From: Cohnella lupini
Lineage (GTDB): Bacteria > Bacillota > Bacilli > Paenibacillales > Paenibacillaceae
NCBI RefSeq assembly: GCF_003386205.1
Contig: NZ_QRDY01000003.1
Span: 248,001 to 312,000, forward strand
DNA: 64,000 nt
Reading direction: 5' to 3'
Shown here piece by piece: positions 17,336 to 26,733 of this stretch. The translations under genes were made by a program, and so were the position numbers. The notes beneath the pieces are model-generated. The model did no database searches. It saw only the letters and a list, made by a program, of their open reading frames with translations, and was not told the origin of the DNA. Positions within the stretch are counted from its first letter, which is position 1; every line of letters starts with the position of its first letter.

Positions 17336-19417
17336 ATGAGTCATCATTCGGAATTGGTTTCCTTTAGCAAGGATTTCAAAGGTTACGTCGACTCGTTTAC
17401 CTGCGATTGGTTGGGCGACGTCAAGCCCGATATTCTCCTATCGGAGATTTCGGCGGGAAAGGCGCATGTCCTTATTCGGTTTACATTGGAAGAAGAGATA
17501 CGACAGGACGACTGGCAGGTGCGATTAAAACCTTCTTTCTCGCCAAGCTTTCATTGGTCGCCGCATCTCACGCCGACGCCTGAGCATGTCGTAGATCAAC
17601 ATTCGTTTCGCTGTCCTGCCCTCCTGGCATCCGATAAGAAGAAACTGCTGACTGTCATTCCAGACGTGGAACTGTTACGGAATAACCATGAAAAAGTAGC
17701 GAAGAGCGGTAGCGATACCGAACCGCATTGGTATATGGACTTGGATGCTCCGAGTAATCGGCTCGTGTTGGGGATGACCGCCACTTCCGTCAGAGAGCAC
17801 GTATTGCACGTACGGGAATCGGGCGCCGCGTATCCGCGGGGACTGCTCGAATTCGGCTTCTATATCGTAGCGTCGGATGCTCCCGAACACTTGAACAATC
17901 CTTGGCGTGAAGTATTGCGCTTCTTCTGGGAGGGATGGGGCCGACCGCTTCTCGCGCAAGGCCAGCCGAACGAAGGAGAACTAAACGTATATGTCGACCG
18001 AGCGTACGATTGGGCATTTCGCGATTGGGAGCACGCGGTGTGGCAGGAATTCGAGTTAGACGGCATTCGGGTTGGCGCACCAACATTTATCGTAAACGTA
18101 ACTCAAAGCCCGAACTATCCGGGGCGCGTCAACGAACGGGAAGTTCGTTCGATTTGGAATCAAGCCTGGTTCAGTTCGCTGCGGTCGGCGCAGGGGCTTT
18201 TCCGCTTCGGACGCTTGAATGATCGTCCGGAATACGTAGCAAGGGCGAAGATGATGAAAGAGCTCGCGCTCGCGGCACCGCAATCGAACGGATTCTTTCC
18301 ATCTGTCATTGCAACGGAAATGGAACGCGTGGAAGTGGGAGGTCAATACTACAATCGTTCGCTAGGTTGGTCGACACGTTATTGGGGCAATTCCGACCGC
18401 AACCCGTTTCATCTAAACGTTCGGGAGGCTCCTTATCATGTTCTGGACATGAGCTGGACTGCGTTGCTTATGCTGCGGTGGCATGAAGAACTGGAGCAAG
18501 ACGAGCGGTTGATCGATTATGCGCATCGTTATGCGTCGTCGCTATTGAAGTTGCAGGATTCAAGCGGTTTTTTTCCGGGATGGATCGATAAAGCGACCTT
18601 CATGTCTTGCGGCGTGCTTGATCAATCAGCCGAAACCGCGCTATCCGTCACGTTTTTATTGAAGCTGCACGATCTGACAGGTGAGCGTTCCTATGCGAAT
18701 GCGGCGCTTCGAGCGATGGATGCAGTTCTCGTGCATGTGGTGCCGGATGGACGATGGGAAGATTTCGAAACGTATTGGTCATGCAGCCGAGTAGGCGAGG
18801 CCGATTGGAGAGGCGGCAAAATACCACGCAACAACATGTATAAGCAATGCAACTTCTCGATGTTCTGGACGGCGGAAGCGCTGCTTGCGTGTTACAAGCT
18901 CAACGGAAATGAGGAATACATGACCATGGGGCGGCGTTGCTTGGATGAAATGCTAATGACGCAGGCGGCATGGCAACCTCCTTATATTTACGTGCCGGCG
19001 CTTGGCGGATTCGGCGTCATGAACGCGGACGGGGAATGGAACGATGCGCGTCAAAGCTTGTTCGCGGAACTTATCGTGTTATACGGTCTTGAATTAAACG
19101 AAGAGGAATACATCGAGCGAGGACTATCGGCCATGCGCGCATCGTTCACGATGATGTATTGCCCGGAGAACGCAGTCGTCAAGGAAAGATGGGAGAAGGC
19201 CTGGCCTTTCTTGAGCGAGAAGGATTACGGATTTATGATGGAAAATTACGGACATGGGGGGATAACCCATCCGACCGAAGATCCTATGGGAGAGTTCACG
19301 ATTTTCGACTGGGGAAACGGGGCGGCCGCCGAAGGGTATTTGCGGATGCGCGATCGATTCGGATATGAATTCGTAAGCGGGCGGACGAGCAGCAATCCAA
19401 CCTCAGCTTCCATTTGA
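17336..19417 (+). CDS. Putative helical-barrel glycosidase, family not recognised
   Basis: A 693-aa soluble protein. I do not recognise the family with certainty. The first 220 residues are beta-rich with a domain ending near FFWEGWGRP. From about 270 the protein is helical with repeated pairs of helices and aromatic-rich loops (WNQAWFSSLRSAQGLFRFG, YAHRYASSLLKLQDSSGFFPGW, ALSVTFLLKLHDLTGERSY, FWTAEALLACYKLNGNEEYM), the pattern of an (alpha/alpha)6 barrel. Such barrels are found in six-hairpin glycosidases. Acidic candidates are FETYWSCSRVGEADW (about 476-490) and DPMGEFTIFDWGNG (about 647-660). No signal peptide is present. AAGGAG precedes the ATG, 50 bases after the second GH172 gene. A role in breaking down imported oligosaccharides is inferred from the locus. 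Confidence 0.55.
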   Translation: MSHHSELVSFSKDFKGYVDSFTCDWLGDVKPDILLSEISAGKAHVLIRFTLEEEIRQDDWQVRLKPSFSPSFHWSPHLTPTPEHVVDQHSFRCPALLASDKKKLLTVIPDVELLRNNHEKVAKSGSDTEPHWYMDLDAPSNRLVLGMTATSVREHVLHVRESGAAYPRGLLEFGFYIVASDAPEHLNNPWREVLRFFWEGWGRPLLAQGQPNEGELNVYVDRAYDWAFRDWEHAVWQEFELDGIRVGAPTFIVNVTQSPNYPGRVNEREVRSIWNQAWFSSLRSAQGLFRFGRLNDRPEYVARAKMMKELALAAPQSNGFFPSVIATEMERVEVGGQYYNRSLGWSTRYWGNSDRNPFHLNVREAPYHVLDMSWTALLMLRWHEELEQDERLIDYAHRYASSLLKLQDSSGFFPGWIDKATFMSCGVLDQSAETALSVTFLLKLHDLTGERSYANAALRAMDAVLVHVVPDGRWEDFETYWSCSRVGEADWRGGKIPRNNMYKQCNFSMFWTAEALLACYKLNGNEEYMTMGRRCLDEMLMTQAAWQPPYIYVPALGGFGVMNADGEWNDARQSLFAELIVLYGLELNEEEYIERGLSAMRASFTMMYCPENAVVKERWEKAWPFLSEKDYGFMMENYGHGGITHPTEDPMGEFTIFDWGNGAAAEGYLRMRDRFGYEFVSGRTSSNPTSASI

Positions 19418-19491
19418 TAACAAGATCGTAAGATGTTAGTGTGAAATCATGGGAACGCAGCAAGAAGAGGGCCATTCTTACGGAGGAAATC

Positions 19492-20508
19492 ATGTATAAA
19501 AATACGATATATCAAATTGCGGAGCATGTTGGCGTTTCGCCTTCCACCGTGTCAAGGGCACTGTCCGGCAGAGGGTACTGCGGCGTGAAGACAAAGACTA
19601 GAATTTTGGCCGCAGCCAAAGAAATGAATTACGCACCCGACAATGCGGCCAAAAATCTGAAGATGCGGCAAACGAACAAAATCATTTTCGCCGTGCCGGA
19701 TATTTGCAACCCCTTCTATTTCGACATGATTAACGGAATCAATCAAGTACTCGAAGATCACGGATACCTTCTAATCTTGTTTTATACCAAGCACAGTCTG
19801 AAGGAAGAGTTGAAAGCGATCCAGATTCTGAAGGAAAAAGTAGCCGACGGATTGATTATGGTTTCCTTTAACTTCGGTGAAGAAAACATCCGCGCCATCA
19901 ATGCTGCAGGCTCGCCCGTCGTACTTACGAATAAGTATGTTTCCCCGGAAGGGCAAGACCAATTTGATTACGTATATGTGGATACTTACAGTGGGATCAA
20001 GCTGGCTACGGAGCACTTGATCAAGCAAGGTATCGAGAAGATCGGATATATCGGAGGCAACCTGGGCGAACAGACCGGCTATCAGCGGTTTTGCGGTTAC
20101 CGCGACGCTCTGCTGGAAGCGAATTTGCCCCTTGTACAAGAATACGTTGCCGAATCGAACTACACGGAAAGCGGCGGCTACTTGGCCGGTAAGTCCATTT
20201 TAGAGCTGGACGCTAGACCTGAAGGAATCGTGGCGGCTAACGATCTAATGGCGATCGGGGTCATGAAGGCTTGCGAGGAAGCGGGCTTCCGCATTCCCGA
20301 CGACATCGCGATCGTAGGCATGGATAACTTGGACATCTCTTCGCGCGTATACCCGAAGCTGACTTCCATTGCGCTAATGCAAGAGGAGATCGGGCGAAAA
20401 GCGGCGCAGCTACTGATGGACCGGCTCCAAGGCAAGCCGAGGGAAAAGAATGAAATCAAGCTGCTTCCAAAGATTGTCGTTAGGAATTCCAGCGTAAGAA
20501 TGAGTTGA
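19492..20508 (+). CDS. LacI-family transcriptional regulator (second of the locus)
   Basis: A 338-aa regulator with the HTH at the extreme N-terminus (YQIAEHVGVSPSTVSRALSGRGY), the hinge segment and a sugar-binding sensor domain (IIFAVPDICNPFYFDMINGI; IPDDIAIVGMDNLDISS). The ATG at 19492 is chosen because GGAGG lies 5 bases before it and the HTH then begins at residue 5, as usual; an upstream in-frame GTG at 19441 has no ribosome binding site. It closes the carbohydrate locus, in the same direction as the enzymes. It is only distantly similar to the LacI protein at 7166, so the two probably answer to different sugars. Confidence 0.9.
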   Translation: MYKNTIYQIAEHVGVSPSTVSRALSGRGYCGVKTKTRILAAAKEMNYAPDNAAKNLKMRQTNKIIFAVPDICNPFYFDMINGINQVLEDHGYLLILFYTKHSLKEELKAIQILKEKVADGLIMVSFNFGEENIRAINAAGSPVVLTNKYVSPEGQDQFDYVYVDTYSGIKLATEHLIKQGIEKIGYIGGNLGEQTGYQRFCGYRDALLEANLPLVQEYVAESNYTESGGYLAGKSILELDARPEGIVAANDLMAIGVMKACEEAGFRIPDDIAIVGMDNLDISSRVYPKLTSIALMQEEIGRKAAQLLMDRLQGKPREKNEIKLLPKIVVRNSSVRMS

Positions 20509-20535
20509 TAGAAGGATAGATGAAAGTTTAATAGT

Positions 20536-20581
20536 GACCCGTAAGAAGGACGCTTTGCATAAAGCGAACTTCTTGCGGGTC
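20536..20581 (+). terminator. Long hairpin ending the carbohydrate locus
   Basis: GACCCGTAAGAAG pairs with CTTCTTGCGGGTC apart from one wobble, and the inner CGCTTT/AAAGCG adds a second stem with a GCAT loop. The T run after it is poor (ATTTGCGTTTT). It probably ends the transcript of the LacI gene, though it may also be a degenerate small mobile repeat. Confidence 0.55.
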
Positions 20582-20835
20582 ATTTGCGTTTTAATCGGGC
20601 CAGCAAAGCAAGGAAGAAAGATAAGAATCGAATCCGAATGTAGCCGGAATAGGAATTCAGACTTGCTCAATCGATTCGATATACCTATGGATTTACAGTT
20701 TCAAATTATCTACACTAAGTACTACATGTTATGTTATGTGACTCATAACGAACAATAAAGTAGTATATGACTATAATATTTCTTATTACTTTATAATATG
20801 GAATGTAATGGTTAAATGGAGTAACCTTAGAAAGG

Positions 20836-20864
20836 TTGACATGGAAAAATGGGGTAGCTATACT
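20836..20864 (+). promoter_or_regulatory. Strong vegetative promoter of the SLH protein gene
   Basis: TTGACA at 20836-20841 and TATACT at 20859-20864 are separated by exactly 17 bases. This is a near-consensus sigma-A promoter. The surrounding stretch is AT-rich compared with the coding regions. Confidence 0.8.
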
Positions 20865-20870
20865 CAAATA

Positions 20871-21134
20871 GCTGCATAAATACTTACCAAACGATTAGTA
20901 AGTAATGCTGCGTAATTCATATCAAGAAGGAGCGTATGCCTCTGCTAGAAGGATCCATGATTTAAACGTTTGAGTTAATGTTATATTACATAACGTTTCA
21001 TGAATGAGTTTGACGTTAACTTCAACCCAATTCAGTTAAGTTCACTCAATAATGTGGAATATATTGGTAACAAAGAGGTTGGCTGTACCACGAAATCCGC
21101 ATTTTTTTTACAAAACATCTTAGGAGGTATACAC
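20871..21134 (+). promoter_or_regulatory. Long 5' leader of the SLH protein gene
   Basis: About 264 bases separate the promoter from the start codon. The leader holds two inverted repeats, ACTTAC/GTAAGT near 20882-20902 and AAACGTT/AACGTTT at 20964-20998, but no T run. Long leaders with hairpins are common for surface-layer genes, where they stabilise mRNA. No known riboswitch was recognised. The rest of the interval from 20582 to 20835 holds nothing I can identify. Confidence 0.45.
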
Positions 21135-24100
21135 ATGAAGTTGAAAAATCACACCAAAGGAATTATGACTGCTTTTCTAGCCGGCACAATTGTATTATCG
21201 TCCTTCAGTTCATCGGTATTCGCTTCGGGACCAGATGCTATTTCTGCATTAGCGGTTAAAACAGCCGATTCAGTAGCAGGTGCTCCAACCGCGGAATTAC
21301 CGTCAGATCCTCCAGCTTCTCCTACGGAAGCTGATCCAATAGAAGTTCCTAGCGACGCTGAAATTCCATCCGATTCCGCGACTGATCCAACGAATGCCGA
21401 CATGTTGGCCCCAGTTGCCGAACCGGTTTCGTTGATGTTGGACACGCCGGTTGATAGCACTCTGACGGAAGGCGATGACCAAGAGGTTCATCTGAAACAG
21501 TTATATAGCGATGGCTCCATGCAGGACGTGACCCAATTTGCCACATGGGTGACTGAAGACGATTCCGTAGCCTCGATAACGCCGGCGGGCAATCAAGACG
21601 GACCTGCAATCGTGCATGCCGGAACAAGCGGCGTTTCCGTTATTTCGGCTACATACAACAACGGGCCGGCGGCTTCGTTCTTCGTGACCGTTAACCCGGT
21701 ACCGCTGGCGGATGAGACGCTTGATATCCTTTTGTCCACGGAGAAAGCAAGGTTGAAGGTCGGCGATTTTCTACCGATGACGGCGGTGCGGGAGAATATC
21801 AGCCTGATCAGGAACGACGTAACGACCAAAGGAACATGGCTCTCGCTGGATCCGAGCATTGCTTCCGTTACGGAAGACGGACTGATCCAGGCCAACAAGC
21901 TTGGTCAAACCTATATTCATTTCAATTATGAAGATCTTACTTACACGGTTCTGGTCGATGTTGTCGAAACCGTAGGTCTTACGGCAAGCGAGACCAGCGT
22001 GGAGGTTATGCCTAACGACGGCATAGAGATTAAATCTATAGCTTCCTTTAACAACGGAACGCAAGGCGACGTAACGCAGTTTGCCAATTGGACGGTCGAA
22101 GATCCGGAAATCGCAACCGTGGATGCCGGTGTAATCTATGGAGTGTCCGAAGGCGAGACGACCGTTACGATCTCTTACGATTCCGTCACCCCTATACAGA
22201 TTCCGGTGAAAGTAACTAGTAATCCCCAAAAACCAGTACTTCTAAGCTTGGATGTAAGCAAACCAAGCTACACGTTGGAGTTCGAAGAGAAATCGGCCCC
22301 AATGGTCGTGACTGCCATCTATAGCGACGGTTCCACCCAGAACGTTACGGACGAGGTTGAATGGTTAGCCGGCAACGTGCTTGTTTCCATTGAAGACAAT
22401 GCCGTCGTAACAAAGGGTGCGGGGTTTGGAGGAAGCCTCGTTTCGGCAACTTACCTAAACCGGACGGTCTACGTGCCGATTTACGTAAAACCGGCTCCGG
22501 GCACGCCTCCGGTCGAAACGCACACGTTTACTTCTCTTCAAGTTACGCCTGACGTGAAGACGATGAAAGTCAACGATGCACCTCTTCAGTTGAACGTAAA
22601 AGCAATTTACAATTACGGCAGCGATCCATCTAAGGATTTCGATTTAGGAAGCTCGGCTTTGTATACTTCGATGAATCCGGACATTCTGACCGTGAGCTCC
22701 GACGGAAAACTTACCGCGGTCAAAGAAGGGAAGGCAACCATTACCGTTTTCGGTTTATCCATGACGAAGCGCCTGACGATCGAAGTCCTCCCGGAAACGA
22801 CGTCTTCTTCATCCGGAGCCGATACCTTCAAGCAAATGATCGGTCTTGAGCCGAGCCAAGCGAAAGTTACGCTCGACCTGGGTTCCAAAGGCTATGGAAT
22901 GACATCCCAAGCCAGATATGACGACGGTACTTCCGAAAATGCGACCTCGGCGAGCGTATGGACCTCGTTGAATCGGAACATCGTTACGGTTCGCAACGGC
23001 GTATTGACGCCTGTAGGCAAGGGAACGACGGATGTTTTGGTTCAAGACGGCCAGTTTAGTTCTCTTGTCGAAGTATCAGTAGGAATAAACGGCGACTTTG
23101 AGGCTCCATCCAAGAACGTCGAAGTTTTTTATCGGCCTTCGCACATCGTCGTTCAGCCAACCGGAGTATACCCTGCTCGTTTGCAGGCCGCGCTCTCCGA
23201 CGGAAGAATCGTTGATCTTACGGACAGCAACAACGAATCGGAGTTCTATCCTACGGAGTGGAGCATCTCCGATAACTCGATCGCTACGAATAAACAGGGT
23301 AAAGTGAAAGGCGTTACGATAGGGGAAACGACTGCGACTGTCCGATACGGCGACTATCCGTCTATTGAGATTCCGGTAACGGTGCAGGCTGAATCCGGGT
23401 CTGTCGTGCTCGAAGGAATCATGATCGACGGTGCGGATCTTGTTATTCAACCGGATACCGCGGAGAATGCGCATCCCGTGTTCGCTATGTATAACAATAT
23501 AACGATTGAAGTGAACGACGACGGCAGGTGGAGTACCTCCGACCCGTCTGTCGCGACCGTTGATTCGCACGGTAACATTGTTTCTCATGGAACCGGCGAA
23601 GCCTACATTAAATTCGAGTATGACGATCCTCGGCAAGAAACTCCGCTGAACGATCAAATATTCGTAAGGGTAGCTAAACCGAGCTATCTAACCCTCTTTT
23701 ATGGCGAAACGGAAATATCGCTCCCGGCTAAAACCGAATATTATACGATAGTACAATTGATTTATGAAGGCGTTCGTCACTTGACCTCGGCCGAAGTACA
23801 AGATTTAGGAACATGGACTTCGTCGGATGATTCCGTTGTCGTCGTTAACGATTCAGGGGTCTTCCTCGCGCAAGCTCCCGGTCAAGCCGTTGTCACGTTC
23901 AGCTATATGGGCTTGTCTTTGGATGTCACGGTCAACGTGGGCGAACCGATTGCGGATCCGGATTCGGCTCCGCTCGTGTCGACTTATGCGCTTCCTGGTT
24001 ACGTGATTGCCAAGACGGGCGAATCCGTAGAGCCGAAGGTTATGGCCATGTTAATGGACGGTACGGAGAAAGATGTCACATCCAAAGTCGTATGGCTAGA

Positions 24101-24929
24101 GTCGAGTCCGAGAGTGGCCGATGTTCAGAATGGCGCGATTAAAACTCATGATCAAGGAGCTGCCGTTGTCGGTGCGTCTTATAACGGTGATCTCGTCATC
24201 ATTCCGGTAGTCGTACTAGCTGGCGATGATGGGACAACGCTACCACCTTATACGCCACCTTATACGCCACTGGCGCCACCAATCGAAACGCCGGCACCTG
24301 AAACGGGTAAACCGACCCTTGTTGAAGGCGTAGACGTAGATGCCGTAAAAGCAAACATTGAAAAGGCATTAGCGAATCCGGCTGCGGCAACTTATTCGGA
24401 TTTGCCATCCGCGTCTTGGAGTGCTTCTGCCATTTCGCTAGCTAGCAGCATCGGCTTTGTAAAAGGCTACACGGACGGGACCTTCCATCCGAAAGCAAAC
24501 GTGACGCGGGGAGAATTCGCAACCATGCTGGCGCGCGCCCTTGGCGTAACCGGCAAAAAGGGAGCTTTGTTCTCCGACGTAAGCGGCACGAGTTACGCTG
24601 CCGATGCCATTGAAACCCTGCATGCAATGGGGTTGATCAACGGTTACGGCGATGGAAAGTTCAAGCCGAATCAGATTGTTTCCCGCGCGGAGATCGCCAC
24701 GATTCTGGCAAAAGCCATGAAGCTTGGAAAACCTGCTACGGAAGGTAAATTTACGGATGTGAACGGCACATGGGCTGCGGATGCGATTAACGCATTGGCC
24801 GAACAGCAAATCATCGAAGGCAAAGGCGCGCAACAATTCGCTCCTACTGCCAGCGCTACCCGCGAAGAGTCGGTCGTTCTGATTCTCCGCACTCTGGGCA
24901 AAGCGTTGGAACTTAATTTGAATTTGTAA
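21135..24929 (+). CDS. SLH-anchored surface protein with bacterial Ig-like repeats
   Basis: A 1264-aa exported protein. The ATG at 21135 is chosen because AGGAGG lies 7 bases before it and a good signal peptide follows (MKLKNHTKGIMTAFLAG, cleavage after SVFA); an in-frame ATG at 21000 would bury that signal. After a low-complexity Pro/Ser/Asp segment (about 50-95) come about ten Big_2-like Ig domains of 80-100 residues, each with the marks QDVTQFATW..D..VASIT or equivalents. A Pro/Thr linker (PPYTPPYTPLAPP) leads to three SLH domains (about 1095-1260; GFVKGYTDGTFHPKANVTRGEF, GLINGYGDGKFKPNQIVSRAE, QIIEGKGAQQFAPTASATREE). SLH domains bind pyruvylated cell-wall polymer. It is likely a structural or adhesive surface protein. 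A strong promoter and terminator frame it as a single-gene unit. Confidence 0.9.
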   Translation: MKLKNHTKGIMTAFLAGTIVLSSFSSSVFASGPDAISALAVKTADSVAGAPTAELPSDPPASPTEADPIEVPSDAEIPSDSATDPTNADMLAPVAEPVSLMLDTPVDSTLTEGDDQEVHLKQLYSDGSMQDVTQFATWVTEDDSVASITPAGNQDGPAIVHAGTSGVSVISATYNNGPAASFFVTVNPVPLADETLDILLSTEKARLKVGDFLPMTAVRENISLIRNDVTTKGTWLSLDPSIASVTEDGLIQANKLGQTYIHFNYEDLTYTVLVDVVETVGLTASETSVEVMPNDGIEIKSIASFNNGTQGDVTQFANWTVEDPEIATVDAGVIYGVSEGETTVTISYDSVTPIQIPVKVTSNPQKPVLLSLDVSKPSYTLEFEEKSAPMVVTAIYSDGSTQNVTDEVEWLAGNVLVSIEDNAVVTKGAGFGGSLVSATYLNRTVYVPIYVKPAPGTPPVETHTFTSLQVTPDVKTMKVNDAPLQLNVKAIYNYGSDPSKDFDLGSSALYTSMNPDILTVSSDGKLTAVKEGKATITVFGLSMTKRLTIEVLPETTSSSSGADTFKQMIGLEPSQAKVTLDLGSKGYGMTSQARYDDGTSENATSASVWTSLNRNIVTVRNGVLTPVGKGTTDVLVQDGQFSSLVEVSVGINGDFEAPSKNVEVFYRPSHIVVQPTGVYPARLQAALSDGRIVDLTDSNNESEFYPTEWSISDNSIATNKQGKVKGVTIGETTATVRYGDYPSIEIPVTVQAESGSVVLEGIMIDGADLVIQPDTAENAHPVFAMYNNITIEVNDDGRWSTSDPSVATVDSHGNIVSHGTGEAYIKFEYDDPRQETPLNDQIFVRVAKPSYLTLFYGETEISLPAKTEYYTIVQLIYEGVRHLTSAEVQDLGTWTSSDDSVVVVNDSGVFLAQAPGQAVVTFSYMGLSLDVTVNVGEPIADPDSAPLVSTYALPGYVIAKTGESVEPKVMAMLMDGTEKDVTSKVVWLESSPRVADVQNGAIKTHDQGAAVVGASYNGDLVIIPVVVLAGDDGTTLPPYTPPYTPLAPPIETPAPETGKPTLVEGVDVDAVKANIEKALANPAAATYSDLPSASWSASAISLASSIGFVKGYTDGTFHPKANVTRGEFATMLARALGVTGKKGALFSDVSGTSYAADAIETLHAMGLINGYGDGKFKPNQIVSRAEIATILAKAMKLGKPATEGKFTDVNGTWAADAINALAEQQIIEGKGAQQFAPTASATREESVVLILRTLGKALELNLNL

Positions 24930-24966
24930 TTGTAATGAGAATTCAAGGTTAGCGAATAAGCACAAA

Positions 24967-25016
24967 CGGAGCGATCCTTCCCTGTATTCAACGGGGGAAG
25001 ATCGCTCCGTTTTTTT
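24967..25016. terminator. Terminator between convergent SLH and yhbH genes
   Basis: CGGAGCGATCCTTCCC pairs with GGGAAGATCGCTCCG across a short loop and is followed by seven T. Its position between converging genes means it may serve both strands. Confidence 0.88.
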
Positions 25017-25036
25017 GATTTCCCGCTTTTTCGCGT

Positions 25037-26182
25037 TTACACTGCCGCTTCCCGTTTCTTGAAGAACGTCTTCAAAGCCTGATAGATCTCGCTCTTCTCC
25101 TTAATAATGTGATAGAGGAATTGCTGGTGATCCAGATGCTTATAGGCCGACATCAGCGTACTGCTTCGGTTGTACTGATTAACTTCCCCGTAGCCGAATA
25201 TGTTCGAACGCTCCAGCAGCTCCTTGATCAGCCGAACGCAACGCTCGTTGTCGCTCGTCAGGTTGTCCCCGTCGGAGAAGTGGAAGGGATAAATATTGTA
25301 TAAGGACGGGGGGAAGCGACTGTCGATAATCTCCAACGCTTTGACGTAAGCCGACGAGCAGATCGTGCCTCCGCTCTCGCCGCGGGTGAAGAATTCCTCT
25401 TCCGTTACTTCCTTCGCCTCGGTATGATGCGCGATGAAGACGATGTCGACCTTCTCGTATTGCTTCCTCAGAAACCGGTTCATCCAGAAGAAGAAGGAAC
25501 GCGCGCAATACTTCTCGAAGCTGCCCATCGAGCCCGACGTATCCATCATCGCCAAAATAACCGCGTTATTCTGCGGTTTAACGATTTCATCCCATGTTTT
25601 GAACCGCAGATCGTCGGGGCTGATTCCTCCGATTTCGGATTTGCCGTCTCTCGAATTACGGCGCAGATTTTCGAGAATCGTCCTTTTTTTATCGATGTTG
25701 GACATGATGCCTTTACGCCGGACGTCCGTGAAGCGCACGTCCTTCACTTCGATCTGTTGCTTATCCTTTTTCTTGAGATAAGGCAGCTCCAATTCCTCGA
25801 ACAGCATCGTCTCCAGCTCCGCGATGGAAATCTCGGCTTCGACCACGTCGTCGCCGGGCTCCGAACCCGCGCCTTCCCCTTTACCGCCCGCGGGCGTCGG
25901 ATCGACCCCGATCACGTCCCCGACTTGGCTGTCTCCGTTACCTTGACCGACGTGTTTCTTCTTGTTCGTGTTATAGACGAAATGGTATTCATCGAGACTG
26001 CGAATCGGAATCTTTATGATTTGACGTCCATCGGACATGACGATGTTTTCTTCGGAAATCAGGTCGGGCAGGTTCTGCTTGATCGCGTCGCGGACCTTCT
26101 GCTGATGGCGTGCTTGATCTTGATAGCCTTTACGGTGAAGTGACCAATCTTCCCGGGATAAGATGAACGAGGGATGATTCAT
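25037..26182 (-). CDS. yhbH: YhbH family (DUF444) sporulation-associated protein
   Basis: A 381-aa DUF444 protein. The N-terminal region ([41 protein letters not shown]) is typical of B. subtilis YhbH. The middle carries a Gly-rich stretch and the C-terminal half is a von Willebrand A-like domain with the metal site MMDTSGSMG. In B. subtilis yhbH is expressed late in sporulation and works with the kinase PrkA and SpoVR, with a still unclear role. Neither prkA nor spoVR is in this window. The gene is monocistronic here, convergent with the SLH gene. Confidence 0.92.
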   Translation of the reverse strand: MNHPSFILSREDWSLHRKGYQDQARHQQKVRDAIKQNLPDLISEENIVMSDGRQIIKIPIRSLDEYHFVYNTNKKKHVGQGNGDSQVGDVIGVDPTPAGGKGEGAGSEPGDDVVEAEISIAELETMLFEELELPYLKKKDKQQIEVKDVRFTDVRRKGIMSNIDKKRTILENLRRNSRDGKSEIGGISPDDLRFKTWDEIVKPQNNAVILAMMDTSGSMGSFEKYCARSFFFWMNRFLRKQYEKVDIVFIAHHTEAKEVTEEEFFTRGESGGTICSSAYVKALEIIDSRFPPSLYNIYPFHFSDGDNLTSDNERCVRLIKELLERSNIFGYGEVNQYNRSSTLMSAYKHLDHQQFLYHIIKEKSEIYQALKTFFKKREAAV

Positions 26183-26295
26183 GGCGGGCCCCCTGTCGCA
26201 GTATTTGAAAAGGATGTATTAAACAATATATTCAACCGAAGCCAAACGATGTGCACGGAAATAGCGGACAAGACCATCATTATTCTGATCGAGCG

Positions 26296-26527
26296 GAATT
26301 AACGAAGAAGCTTCGATAACTCCGCTAGCCCAACGCAAAACGGACCGAATTAACAAAGAAGCTTTGATAACTCCGCTAGCCCAGCGCAAAACGAACCGAA
26401 TTAACGAAGAAGTTTCGATAACTCCGCTAACCCAGCGCAAAACGGACCGAATTAACGAAGAAGTTTCGATAACTCCGCTAACCCAGCGCAAAACGGACCG
26501 AATTAACAAAGAAACTTCGATAACTCC
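26296..26527. repeat. Tandem repeat array B, 51-bp period
   Basis: The motif GAATTAACGAAGAAG starts at 26296 and returns at 26347, 26398, 26449 and 26500, exactly 51 bases each time, giving four full units and one partial. Units differ by one to five bases. The frames open through it on both strands are by-products of the multiple-of-three period. It occupies most of the 551-base gap between the divergent yhbH and EEP-protein genes. The remainder (26528-26733) shows only the ribosome binding site of the next gene. Confidence 0.88.
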
Positions 26528-26733
26528 AACACCACACTGTTCGGTTTACCGTAAAAACGAGCTGAAGACGCTCCCATCCGGTCACGGATTTCTTTTACCG
26601 CGAACAGGGGGTGTTCCGAATTACAATTGTCAATCATCGGAAATTCGAGTATATAACCGTCGGCGAGAATTCATTAAGCTTAAAATCGAACCAACCGAAA
26701 AGGAAGGTTTAACAGAAGAGGAGGAATGAGTTA

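Noticed and set aside
21000-21134. Upstream ATG for the SLH protein
   Set aside because: It has no ribosome binding site and would put 45 residues before an excellent signal peptide.
26219-26729. Frames with internal amino-acid repeats on both strands
   Set aside because: They are translations of the 51-bp array B, with no ribosome binding site or domain.
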